Shown here one piece after another: positions 1 through 6,293 of a stretch of DNA of 8,693 nucleotides. Origin of the DNA: Candidatus Omnitrophota bacterium (lineage in GTDB: Bacteria > Omnitrophota > Gorgyraeia > 1-14-0-20-64-10 > JACQQZ01); NCBI GenBank assembly GCA_016206635.1, contig JACQRF010000146.1, positions 1 through 8,693 on the forward strand, read 5' to 3'. Every line of letters begins with the position of its first letter. The stretch's first letter is position 1. Below the pieces are notes generated by a model. That model searched no databases. It had not been told where the DNA came from and was given only the letters and a program-made list of their open reading frames with translations. Made by a program: the position numbers and the translations under genes.

Positions 1-181
1 GAATGGGAGCCGGAAGTCTCGATCACCTAGGCGATAGGATGCCAGCCGAGGAAGAGTGGCTCTTTGGGATCCTTGGGGAGATCTTAGTAAGCCTCTCCGG
101 GCACCTGGCCAGGCCGCCATTCAGTAACAGCCCGGCCTTGCCCCTCTGGTCATGATGGGATCTGGCTGAGCCCACCGCTGA
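1..181. other. Left-edge stretch with no supported gene
   Basis: All three forward frames are closed here: stops at 28-30 (frame 1), 35-37, 125-127, 167-169 and 179-181 (frame 2), and 153-155 (frame 3). Frame 1 enters from the left edge as EWEPEVSIT and stops at 30. This could be the last residues of an upstream gene of the secretion operon. An ATG at 39 follows closely but gives only 38 codons with no recognisable content. On the minus strand an ATG at 120 opens about 40 codons to the window edge, also unrecognised. An N-terminal membrane segment of the next gene would be expected here but cannot be read in any frame. Confidence 0.4.
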
Positions 182-256
182 AGGACCGAAACGGACCGTA
201 GCCGGGATGGAGGCGCCGCGGCCTGGTGGGAGGCGACCCAGCTCCGCCAGCGGCGA

Positions 257-604
257 TTGGCCATCAAGCTGTCGCGGCTCCATGGGTGGATCGCGGCGGC
301 GCCGGAGGTGACCCGGCGCGCGGACGCGGTCTTCGGCCCGGCGGATCCCGCCCATGTGACCATGGTGACGCTCCATCAGCAGGCGGCCGCCGCCGGGGTC
401 CGGATGACGGAGATGCGGCCTCAGGCGGGTCAGGTGGAACTGCTGGTGGAGGGGACGGCGCCGGCGGTCGGCGCCTATATCTCGGGGTTGGCCGGACAGC
501 GGCCGCCGGTGCGGCTGGCGATGGTCAGCGTGGCGATCCAATCCAAAGTGGAGGCGCCGTTGACTGCCCGCGTGCGGGTGATCCCGGTGAGCCGGGAACC
601 GTGA
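257..604 (+). CDS. GspM/PilO-like secretion/pilus assembly protein, 5' part missing or damaged
   Basis: The readable product is 115 residues from a TTG codon. The same frame is open back to 182 and looks protein-like from about 221 (WWEATQLRQRRLAIKLSRL, a helical, charged stretch), so the TTG is probably not the true start. It has no ribosome site. A helical segment is followed by an alpha/beta part with HQQAAAAGVRMTEMRPQ and then VELLVEGTAPAVGAYISGL. This resembles the periplasmic ferredoxin-like half of GspM (type II secretion) and PilO (type IV pili). Those proteins normally begin with a short cytosolic tail and one membrane helix, which I cannot find upstream. The gene ends four bases before the GspC/PilP-like gene and precedes a secretin, and that order supports the call. 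In such systems the protein links the inner-membrane platform to the periplasmic parts. The fold-level assignment is moderate; whether it is M or O is open. Confidence 0.6.
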   Translation: MAIKLSRLHGWIAAAPEVTRRADAVFGPADPAHVTMVTLHQQAAAAGVRMTEMRPQAGQVELLVEGTAPAVGAYISGLAGQRPPVRLAMVSVAIQSKVEAPLTARVRVIPVSREP

Positions 605-608
605 GGCG

Positions 609-1079
609 ATGGACGACGTAGCGGCGTGGACGCGGCGGCGTCGCCTGGCGGGGCGCGCGCGCCAGGCGGCGCGCCTCGCCGCCGGCGCCGCCGGCGCGGG
701 GGCCGTGGGGATGGTCGGGTGGGCGCTGACCCGGCCGGGCCCCTCGATCGCGGCCGTGGCGCCGGAGCTGCCGGCGTGGGAACTCGTGGAGCCCCCCTCC
801 CCGGTCATCGTCGCGCTGCCGGAGGCGCTGTTCCCCGCGCCGGCGCCCGCCGCCGCGGCCAAATCGGCCGCGCCGGCGGTGGACGTCGCGTCGGTCTGGC
901 GGCTGCTCGGCGTGGATGCCGGCAGCGTGCCGCCGCGGGCGTTGCTCAAACTGATGAAGGGTGGGCAGAGTGTGTGGGTCTCGGTTGGCGATGAACTGCA
1001 GGGCGTGACCGTTGCGGCCATCGAGCCGGGGCGTGTCGTGTTGGACAGTCCGGAGGGATCGCGTGAACTGCGGTTGTAA
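609..1079 (+). CDS. GspC/PilP-like inner-membrane protein that contacts the secretin
   Basis: This is a 156-residue protein. It has an Arg-rich cytosolic N-terminus (residues 9-22), one membrane helix at about 23-41 (Ala/Gly-rich, ending GMVGWALT), a Pro/Ala-rich periplasmic linker at about 42-92, and a compact C-terminal domain at about 94-156. That domain reads WRLLGVDAG...VWVSVGDELQGVTVAAIEPGRVVL and ends SRELRL. The pattern of a 'VxVGDxLxG' turn, 'V.xIxxxRVVL' and a terminal 'ELxL' is typical of the homology region of GspC and of the related PilP. In known systems that domain docks on the secretin N0 domain and couples the inner-membrane platform to the outer-membrane channel. No PDZ or coiled-coil domain follows, so this is a short form. 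The ATG lies four bases after the previous stop, with only a weak GAGG upstream. The 3' end overlaps the secretin start by 17 bases, which suggests coupled translation. GspC and PilP cannot be separated with certainty. Confidence 0.72.
   Translation: MDDVAAWTRRRRLAGRARQAARLAAGAAGAGAVGMVGWALTRPGPSIAAVAPELPAWELVEPPSPVIVALPEALFPAPAPAAAAKSAAPAVDVASVWRLLGVDAGSVPPRALLKLMKGGQSVWVSVGDELQGVTVAAIEPGRVVLDSPEGSRELRL
1052..1057 (+). promoter_or_regulatory. Ribosome binding site fixing the secretin start at GTG 1063
   Basis: GGAGGG ends five bases before GTG 1063. It lies inside the last codons of the GspC-like gene. This favours GTG 1063 over the longer reading from TTG 1012, and it gives a proper signal peptide. 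Confidence 0.7.
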
Positions 1080-2919
1080 CGGGGCCAGGCCCCGGTTGAT
1101 CAACCGGGGCCTGTGGCTGGTGGCCGTGCTGTGTCTGCCGCTGTCGTTGTGGGCCGAGGAGCCACCGGCGCCGAAGGTGACGCTGGAGTTCCGCGAGACG
1201 GACGTGCTGGAGGTGCTCAAGCTCCTGGCGGCCAAGGCGGGCCTCAATCTCGTGGCCGGCAAGAATGTGACCGGGCCGGTGACCGTGTTCCTCACGGAGG
1301 TGCCGGTGGACGACGCGCTGGAGGTGGTGCTGGCAGCCGGGGAGCTGGCGGTCGAGCGGCGCGGGCGCGTGCTGACGGTGATGCCGCAGCGGGATTACGA
1401 GCTGCGGTACGGGCAGCCGTACGGCGACCGCCGGGTGGTGCGCAACGTGACCCTCCATTACGCCAAGGCGGCCGACGCCAGCCGCGCGCTCACCCAGATG
1501 AAATCCACCGTCGGGCGGGTGATCGCCGACGAGGGCTCCAACACGTTGGTCCTCATGGATACCCCGGATGTCGTGGCGCAGATGGCGGCGATCGCGGCGG
1601 AGATGGACAAGCCGATGGAGACCCACGCCTTCCCCCTCAACTACGGGACCGTGAAGGCGTTCGCCCCGCTCCTGGCCGACGTGGTGACCAAAGGGCTGGC
1701 TACGGTGTCGGTGGATGAGCGGACCAATCAGGTGATGGTCCGCGACTACCCGGAGCGGTTGCTGGAGGTGGCCCGGCTGGCGACGGCGTTCGATGAGCGG
1801 GCCACGGAGGTCCTCATCGAGGCCAAGGTGGTCCAGGTGAACCTCTCCGACAAATTCCAACTGGGGATTGATTGGACGACCTTCGGGCGGGACACGCTGA
1901 CGTTGAAAGGGATCGGCTCGCTGGGGCTCTCGGCCGGCGGGTCGCTGACCGTTGCCAGCGCCGCCCGCCGCGGCAAAGATTACAAGCTGCTCATCGAGGC
2001 GCTGCGGACCTACGGTGACACGAAGATCCTCTCAGAGCCGCGGCTGACGGTCGTGAACAACCAGGAGGCCAAGATCCTGGTCGGCTCCAAGGAGCCGTAC
2101 GTGACCAAATCGGTGTCGCAGACCGGGACCGGCACGGCGGTCACCTCGGAGGCGGTGAACTTCATTGACGTGGGGATCAAGCTGTACGTGACGCCGACGA
2201 TCATGCGCGACCGGTTCGTGCTGATGAAGGTGCGGCCCGAGGTGAGCTCGAAGACCGGGACGCTGACGACCGCCGAGAAGAACGAGATCCCGGTCGTGGA
2301 AACCTCGGAGGCGGAGACGGTGCTGCTGATCGAGGACGGCGGGACCGTGATCCTCGGCGGGCTCATCAAGGATGAGAAGATCGTCTCGGAGCAGCGGATC
2401 CCGCTGCTGGGCGATCTCCCCGGGGTCGGCTGGTTCTTCCGCTCCACGCAGGACACCGACAAGCGGACGGAGCTGGTGATCTTTATGACCCCGACCATCG
2501 TGACCGGCCACCGCCACGACTCGCTGGCGCCGCCGATCGGCGCGTGGCCGGCGGAGCTCGACCGGCTGGCCCCCGCGCCCCCGAGGGAGCCGCCCGCGGT
2601 GGCCGACGGCGTGGCGGCGGCGATCCCGCCGACCGCCGGGGCCGAGTATTACAGCGAGGTGATCGCGCAAGTCCATGCCGCCGCGGCCGCGCAATCCGAG
2701 GACGCCGACGGCACCGTGGTGGTGCAGGTGATGGTGCAGCCGGATGGGTCGCTGGCCCCGGCGCCGTTTCCGACGCTGAGCACCGGCTCGCCGCTGGAGC
2801 CGCTGGCCCGCCGCGCGGTGGAAGAGGCCGCCCCGTTCCCGCCGTTTCCCGATCACTGGGGGGCGCAGCCGCGGCGCCTCAAGATCCCCGTCCGCTACAC
2901 CCGCCGCGCCGCGGAGTAG
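1063..2919 (+). CDS. Secretin (GspD/PilQ family) with a C-terminal TonB-like domain
   Basis: This 618-residue protein should form the multimeric outer-membrane channel of a type II secretion or type IV pilus-type system. A signal peptide spans about residues 1-31 (Arg-rich start, hydrophobic LWLVAVLCLPLSLWA, then EE). An N0/STN domain follows at about 39-109 (LEFRETDVLEVLKLLAAKAG, VTGPVTVFL), with PilQ-like wording. Two N-type ring domains come next at about 123-185 (VIADEGSNTLVLMDTP) and 190-260 (VSVDERTNQVMVRDYP). The secretin core runs about 260-482 and includes ILSEPRLTVVNNQEAKILVG and the signature IPLLGDLPGVGWFF at 446-459. The usual end of a secretin is near TPTIVTG. Here a Pro/Ala-rich linker at about 485-526 leads to residues 527-618, with YYSEVIAQV, GTVVVQVMVQPDGSL, LARRAVEEAAPFPPFP and LKIPVRY. 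That is the pattern of the TonB C-terminal fold. The start is GTG 1063, overlapping gspC-like by 17 bases. An intrinsic terminator follows directly. Confidence 0.95.
   Translation: MNCGCNGARPRLINRGLWLVAVLCLPLSLWAEEPPAPKVTLEFRETDVLEVLKLLAAKAGLNLVAGKNVTGPVTVFLTEVPVDDALEVVLAAGELAVERRGRVLTVMPQRDYELRYGQPYGDRRVVRNVTLHYAKAADASRALTQMKSTVGRVIADEGSNTLVLMDTPDVVAQMAAIAAEMDKPMETHAFPLNYGTVKAFAPLLADVVTKGLATVSVDERTNQVMVRDYPERLLEVARLATAFDERATEVLIEAKVVQVNLSDKFQLGIDWTTFGRDTLTLKGIGSLGLSAGGSLTVASAARRGKDYKLLIEALRTYGDTKILSEPRLTVVNNQEAKILVGSKEPYVTKSVSQTGTGTAVTSEAVNFIDVGIKLYVTPTIMRDRFVLMKVRPEVSSKTGTLTTAEKNEIPVVETSEAETVLLIEDGGTVILGGLIKDEKIVSEQRIPLLGDLPGVGWFFRSTQDTDKRTELVIFMTPTIVTGHRHDSLAPPIGAWPAELDRLAPAPPREPPAVADGVAAAIPPTAGAEYYSEVIAQVHAAAAAQSEDADGTVVVQVMVQPDGSLAPAPFPTLSTGSPLEPLARRAVEEAAPFPPFPDHWGAQPRRLKIPVRYTRRAAE
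1086..1113. repeat. Perfect 28-bp palindrome inside the secretin signal-peptide region
   Basis: The 14-base arm CAGGCCCCGGTTGA is followed directly by its exact reverse complement, centred between 1099 and 1100. It begins seven bases after the stop of the GspC-like gene and codes for part of the n-region of the secretin signal peptide (around RPRLINRG). In RNA it would fold into a very stable GC-rich hairpin about 20 bases after the secretin start codon. There is no T-run, so it is not an intrinsic terminator. Possible roles are an operator for a dimeric regulator, a translation brake or an mRNA processing/stability site; none is shown. Confidence 0.85.
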
Positions 2920-2920
2920 G

Positions 2921-2951
2921 AAAAGGGCCGCTTATATCAGCGGCCCTTTTT
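2921..2951 (+). terminator. Intrinsic terminator after the secretin gene
   Basis: The stem GGGCCGCT (2925-2932) pairs with AGCGGCCC (2939-2946) around a six-base loop, TATATC. Four A residues precede the stem and five T residues follow it (2947-2951). It begins one base after the secretin stop codon and closes the secretion operon. The A-run/T-run symmetry means it could also work in the opposite direction. Confidence 0.92.
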
Positions 2952-2953
2952 GG

Positions 2954-2982
2954 TTGACAAATCAGGAAAATTTCGATACGTC
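2954..2982 (+). promoter_or_regulatory. Possible promoter for the surface-protein operon
   Basis: A consensus -35 box, TTGACA (2954-2959), lies immediately after the terminator. With 17-base spacing the -10 position is TACGTC (2977-2982), a poor match; GATACG at 2975-2980 is an alternative. The position between a terminator and a gene with a strong ribosome site (AGGAGG, 2989-2994) supports a promoter here. The weak -10 suggests activator dependence or a non-housekeeping sigma factor. Confidence 0.45.
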
Positions 2983-3002
2983 AGGAGCAGGAGGATACCG
3001 CC

Positions 3003-4511
3003 ATGCGCAACCAACTCGTAGTCGTGGGATGGCTGATCACCGTGACGCTCTTTGGACTTGGAGGCATGGCCCCGGCGGAGGCGGGGATCCCCCGCGAGCT
3101 CGCGTTCCAGGGCCGCCTGACCGACCCGACGGGACAGCCGTTGGAGGGGACCCACGCGCTGACCTTCCGCCTCTTCCCGGCGCTGGTCGGCGGGGCGGCG
3201 CTCTGGCAGGAGACGCAGACGCTGACCCTCTCGGGCGGCCTCTTCAGCACGCGGCTCGGGAGCCAGATCCCCCTGACCCTGCCATTCGACCAATCGTACT
3301 ATGTGGAGATCGAGATCGGCGGCGACATCCTGGCGCCCCGGCAGCCGCTCACCGCCAGCGCCTACGCCTTGACCGCGACGCGCCTGGAGGGGGTGGCCTT
3401 GGCCAGCGAGGGCCGTCTTGGCATCGGGACGACGAGTCCGGGGGCGAAATTGCACGTTGAAGGCACGACCATGGCCTTGGGGATCGGATCGACCGCCCTC
3501 CCGACCACGCATGCCAACCACAAATTCTTGTTTTTGGGCTCCAATGCCATCGGGTCGATCAATGCTGCTGCCGCCGAACTTCAAACAAGCGCCAACTCGT
3601 ATATTGATACCCCGGGATCGAGACGATACACGACGACGAATCCCGCGACGCTCTATACTCAAACGGCCGGCACGCATGAGTTTGACGTTGCGTCCCCTGG
3701 AACTGCGGGCGCGGCCATCACGTTCACCCCAGCCCTGTTCATCAAGAACAACGGCCACGTCGGCATCGGGACGACGAGTCCACGCGCCAAGCTTGAAGTG
3801 GTTGGAACTGGCACACCGGGACTTAAGATTTACGACTCTGCCATCAGCGGCGCCTCGTACGGCAAGTCTTGGCTCTACCAAGATGGCAGCACGCTCTACC
3901 TGAAAGGCGTCTATGCCAATGAGGGTGGGACGGGGAGTGTGGCTTCCTTCAGCCCCTTCGACATCACCTTGGATCAGCGAACGACCATCACGGGATCATA
4001 CTTAGCGGTCACGGGGGCAGGGCCGCATTACTTCCAGAATGGCGACGTCGGCATCGGGACGACGAGACCGAGTTACAAGCTCCATACCTACTCCTCAACG
4101 GCTGGGGCAGGGAATATTCTGTATATCCAGCACGCTGACGATACACACGGCGCGTCTGATGCCACCGTGCAGATGGCCGTTGGCGGGAACAGCGGAGGCG
4201 ATCCCAAGGCGGTCTTTACGGTTCCTGGCCAGATCAGTTACGGGTTTGGCATTGATAACTCGGATGGTAATAAACTGAAACTCAGCGCCAACGCTGAATT
4301 GAGCAGGAACACGGCATTGACCATTGATAATGCCGGCAACGTCGGCCTCGGCACGCCCACCCCCACCCAGAAACTCGACGTCCAGGGCGCGGTGCGCCTC
4401 GCCCCGACCGGGGCGCCCTCGAACCCCAGCGCGGGGACACTCTACTTCGATGCCGCCACCAAGCATTTCTATGGCTTCGATGGGACGACCTGGAAGCCGT
4501 TGGACAACTAA
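3003..4511 (+). CDS. Secreted phage-tail-fibre-like repeat protein
   Basis: This 502-residue protein starts at ATG 3003, eight bases after AGGAGG (2989-2994). A signal peptide covers about residues 1-27 (hydrophobic LVVVGWLITVTLFGLGG, cut near AEA). A conserved-looking beta-rich domain spans about 28-130 (RELAFQGRLTDPTGQPLEG, LWQET, LSGGLFSTRLG, LAPRQPLTASAYAL). Four tail-fibre-type motifs follow: GIGTTSPGAKLHV at 140, GIGTTSPRAKLEV at 254, GIGTTRPSYKLHT at 350 and GLGTPTPTQKLDV at 448. The C-terminus (about 467-502) ends in GTLYFDAATKHFYGFDGTTW. Such motifs occur in phage tail fibres and in large bacterial surface proteins, where they form trimeric beta-structured shafts. The Sec signal means export by the cell, not a phage particle. 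The likely role is a surface or secreted adhesin, but binding partners are unknown. The N-terminal domain is related to that of the protein at 6294-7172. The stretch from about 3470 to 4340 is poorer in GC than both ends. Confidence 0.85.
   Translation: MRNQLVVVGWLITVTLFGLGGMAPAEAGIPRELAFQGRLTDPTGQPLEGTHALTFRLFPALVGGAALWQETQTLTLSGGLFSTRLGSQIPLTLPFDQSYYVEIEIGGDILAPRQPLTASAYALTATRLEGVALASEGRLGIGTTSPGAKLHVEGTTMALGIGSTALPTTHANHKFLFLGSNAIGSINAAAAELQTSANSYIDTPGSRRYTTTNPATLYTQTAGTHEFDVASPGTAGAAITFTPALFIKNNGHVGIGTTSPRAKLEVVGTGTPGLKIYDSAISGASYGKSWLYQDGSTLYLKGVYANEGGTGSVASFSPFDITLDQRTTITGSYLAVTGAGPHYFQNGDVGIGTTRPSYKLHTYSSTAGAGNILYIQHADDTHGASDATVQMAVGGNSGGDPKAVFTVPGQISYGFGIDNSDGNKLKLSANAELSRNTALTIDNAGNVGLGTPTPTQKLDVQGAVRLAPTGAPSNPSAGTLYFDAATKHFYGFDGTTWKPLDN
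3420..4382 (+). repeat. Four GIGTTSP-type tail-fibre repeat motifs
   Basis: The first three motif sites share the exact 17-base core GGCATCGGGACGACGAG, at 3420-3436, 3762-3778 and 4050-4066. A fourth, diverged copy starts at 4344 (GGCCTCGGCACG). In protein they sit at residues 140, 254, 350 and 448, so the spacing is 114, 96 and 98 residues. Near-identity at DNA level among otherwise different segments suggests recent module duplication or recombination at these sites. Confidence 0.8.
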
Positions 4512-5061
4512 GCGTACGTTCTTGACGCTGGTCCTCATCGGCGTGGGGACCGTCTCCGCGGAGGCGGCCTCGCTGAAGACGGCGGCGCAGGCCTCTGGGG
4601 GGGACCAGGCGGCGACGACCAGCCACGGGTGGGCGGTGGTCGGGGAGCCGGTGGTCGGACAGTCGGCCAGCGGGCGCTACACGGCGACCCTCGGATTTCT
4701 GGCGTCCTGGCCCGGTCCCGCAAGCCGCCTCCCGCCGCTGGCGGTCACGGTCAATGAGGGGGCGCCGGTGACCAACCGCCAGACCATCACCCTCGCGTTC
4801 TCAGTGACGGGGAAGGGGGGCCCGATCCGCCAGATCCAGTTCTCCCACGATGGGGTGATCTACGCGCCTCCAGAACCGTACGAGCCGACCAAGTCATGGA
4901 CCGTCCTGCCCGGCGATGGAGTCAAGACGATCTATTTCCGCGTCGGTGACGGGTTCGGCGGCTGGTCCGATCCGCTGACGGCCACCATCTCGATAGATAC
5001 GACGGCTCCGTCGCTCGCCATCACCGCTCCGAAGGACGGCGCCGTGTTGGGGGCCCTGTGA
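4480..5061 (+). CDS. Exported beta-rich surface protein, N-terminal half of a possible split gene
   Basis: The frame codes for a signal peptide followed by an extracellular beta-rich protein (193 residues from ATG 4480). The signal region has MGRPGSRWTTKR, the hydrophobic TFLTLVLIGVGTVSA and then EAAS. Residues about 31-73 (LKTAAQASGGDQAATTSH, VVGEPVVGQSASGRYTATLGFL) match a module I know from secreted bacterial proteins that begin 'sGGG.asS..Y.l..avGQ...g.s.s..y.l..GFl'. An Ig-like/fibronectin-like domain follows (about 80-175; IQFSHDGVIYAPPEPYEP, VKTIYFRVGDGFGGWSDP). The protein ends just after TTAPSLAITAPKDGAVLG, which normally opens another Ig-like repeat. The start is uncertain: ATG 4480 (or 4471) lies within the last codons of the previous gene and has no clear ribosome site, so translation is probably coupled. 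The frame overlaps the next gene in a GTGA start/stop overlap. Confidence 0.7.
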   Translation: MGRPGSRWTTKRTFLTLVLIGVGTVSAEAASLKTAAQASGGDQAATTSHGWAVVGEPVVGQSASGRYTATLGFLASWPGPASRLPPLAVTVNEGAPVTNRQTITLAFSVTGKGGPIRQIQFSHDGVIYAPPEPYEPTKSWTVLPGDGVKTIYFRVGDGFGGWSDPLTATISIDTTAPSLAITAPKDGAVLGAL

Positions 5062-6275
5062 CACTGGGTCCGCTGGGCCGCGTCGGTTTGGTGGTCGTGA
5101 TCTGTCAGGTGGCGGGACCGGCCGGGGTTGGCGCGGGTCCGCCCCCGGCGCCCACGACCCTCCGGCACTCCACCATCGTTTCCGCTGGCGGGTGGCTGAC
5201 CGCCGGGCCGTTGCTGACGGTGTTCACCGCCGTGGGGCTCCCGTTCGGCGGCGCCGCCGGCGAGGGGGTCGCCCCGCCTCCCGGGGGGACGAGGATGATC
5301 GTGGTGGAGGGGACGACCAACGATGCGACCGCCTCGGTTGACGTCAATGGCATCGCAGCGCTGCTGACCGGCGCGGTGTTCCGCGCGGAGGGCATCCTAC
5401 TGACCGAGGGACCGAACCTGATCCGCGTGACGGCCACGGACCCCGCCGGCAACCAGGCCACTCAGACTATCACCGTGTTCCTCGACACCCGGCCCCCGGC
5501 GCGCCCGACGATGGCCAGGCCGCCGGTGGTGACCACGCAGCCCACGGTTCCGTTGCAGGGCACCAAAACACCCGGCACGGCCATTTGGATCAATGGGGTG
5601 GAGGTCATCTCCCTCAGCGAGGCCACGTCGTGGACCGCGACGGTATTGTTGGGGGAAGGGGATAATCCGGTCGTGGTGGTGGCCAGGGACGCCGCGGGCA
5701 ATGAGAGCACGGCCTTGCAGGCGACCATCGTGGTGGATGCCGCCCCGCCGGTCATCACCGTGACCGCGCCGGCCAAGACGAATGTCACGCCCTTTCTCCT
5801 CGATGGGACCGTGGATGATTCCCTCACCCGGGTCCAGGTCAACGAGCAGCCCGTGGCGGCGGTCAACCGCCGGTTCCACCTGCCGGTGCCCTTGGCCGAG
5901 GGGCCGAACCTCGTGACCATCACCGCGACGAGCCCCAACGGCCACGTCGCGACCAGGGCCCTCACGATCACCCGGGGGACGATCCCCACCATCGTGTCGG
6001 CGCAGCCGACCGGTGGCCGCAAACTGTACGCCGAGGTGTCGCAGCCGATCCAGGCCGTGGTGACTGACAAAGAGGGCGATCCGATCGTGGTCCGATTCCT
6101 CCTCGATGGCCAAGAGCTGCGCCCCTGGTCACCGCTGACGGCGCATGACTGGATTCCCTCCGCGCTCCAGTTCGGCCCCCGCACCCTGGAGATCCAGGCC
6201 AAGGACGAGGATGGGGGAGAGGCCGCTCGCCCCGTCCCGATCTACATTCTTCGGAAACCGATACGCCCTCAGTAG
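5058..6275 (+). CDS. Multi-domain Ig-like surface protein, C-terminal half of a possible split gene
   Basis: The GTG at 5058 overlaps the previous stop (GTGA) and gives 405 residues. The first part (about 1-78) is a short hydrophobic stretch, GRVGLVVVICQVAGPAG, followed by low-complexity Pro/Gly/Ala sequence. It could be a weak signal peptide. Then come four beta-sandwich repeats of the Ig-like / glucodextranase-B type: about 79-151 (VEGTTNDATASVDVNG, GPNLIRVTATDPAGNQ), 152-230 (LQGTKTPGTAIWINGVEV, VVVVARDAAGNES), 231-313 (LDGTVDDSLTRVQVNEQP, EGPNLVTITATSPNG) and 314-405 (VVTDKEGDPIVVRFLLDG, LEIQAKDEDGG). Such arrays form extracellular stalks or bind carbohydrate. No enzyme motif, LPXTG or C-terminal membrane anchor is seen. 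The first repeat lacks its opening 'TAP..ITAP..GA' strand, which is found at the end of the preceding frame. The gene sits 18 bases before the tail-collar gene, in the same unit. Confidence 0.75.
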   Translation: MTLGPLGRVGLVVVICQVAGPAGVGAGPPPAPTTLRHSTIVSAGGWLTAGPLLTVFTAVGLPFGGAAGEGVAPPPGGTRMIVVEGTTNDATASVDVNGIAALLTGAVFRAEGILLTEGPNLIRVTATDPAGNQATQTITVFLDTRPPARPTMARPPVVTTQPTVPLQGTKTPGTAIWINGVEVISLSEATSWTATVLLGEGDNPVVVVARDAAGNESTALQATIVVDAAPPVITVTAPAKTNVTPFLLDGTVDDSLTRVQVNEQPVAAVNRRFHLPVPLAEGPNLVTITATSPNGHVATRALTITRGTIPTIVSAQPTGGRKLYAEVSQPIQAVVTDKEGDPIVVRFLLDGQELRPWSPLTAHDWIPSALQFGPRTLEIQAKDEDGGEAARPVPIYILRKPIRPQ

Positions 6276-6280
6276 TCAAG

Positions 6281-6288
6281 GGAGGAGG
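6281..6288 (+). promoter_or_regulatory. Strong ribosome binding site fixing the start at ATG 6294
   Basis: GGAGGAGG ends five bases before ATG 6294. The in-frame GTG at 6288 overlaps this site, so ATG 6294 is the better start. Confidence 0.75.
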
Positions 6289-6293
6289 TGCCC

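Noticed and set aside
1..120. Minus-strand frame from ATG 120 to the left edge (about 40 codons)
   Set aside because: It has no recognisable domain and no ribosome site that I can support, and it is too short to call without the sequence beyond the edge.
23..1021. Long minus-strand open frame (332 codons) opposite the GspM/GspC-like genes
   Set aside because: It is Arg/His/Pro-rich low complexity, has no domain or ribosome site, and is typical of the strand opposite GC-rich genes. The + strand genes explain the region.
1012..1062. Longer secretin start at TTG 1012
   Set aside because: It would add 17 residues before the signal peptide and has no good ribosome site. GTG 1063 has GGAGGG five bases upstream and a fitting signal peptide.
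946..2856. Long minus-strand open frames opposite the secretin
   Set aside because: The composition is His/Arg/Gln-rich, as expected from a mirrored GC-rich gene. The secretin on the + strand is certain.
5046..5059. Canonical -1 frameshift slippery heptamer before the stop of the first Ig-like frame
   Set aside because: The bases TTGGGGGCCCTG do not give an X XXY YYZ heptamer in the reading frame. Only the G-run is notable, so programmed shifting is not claimed.
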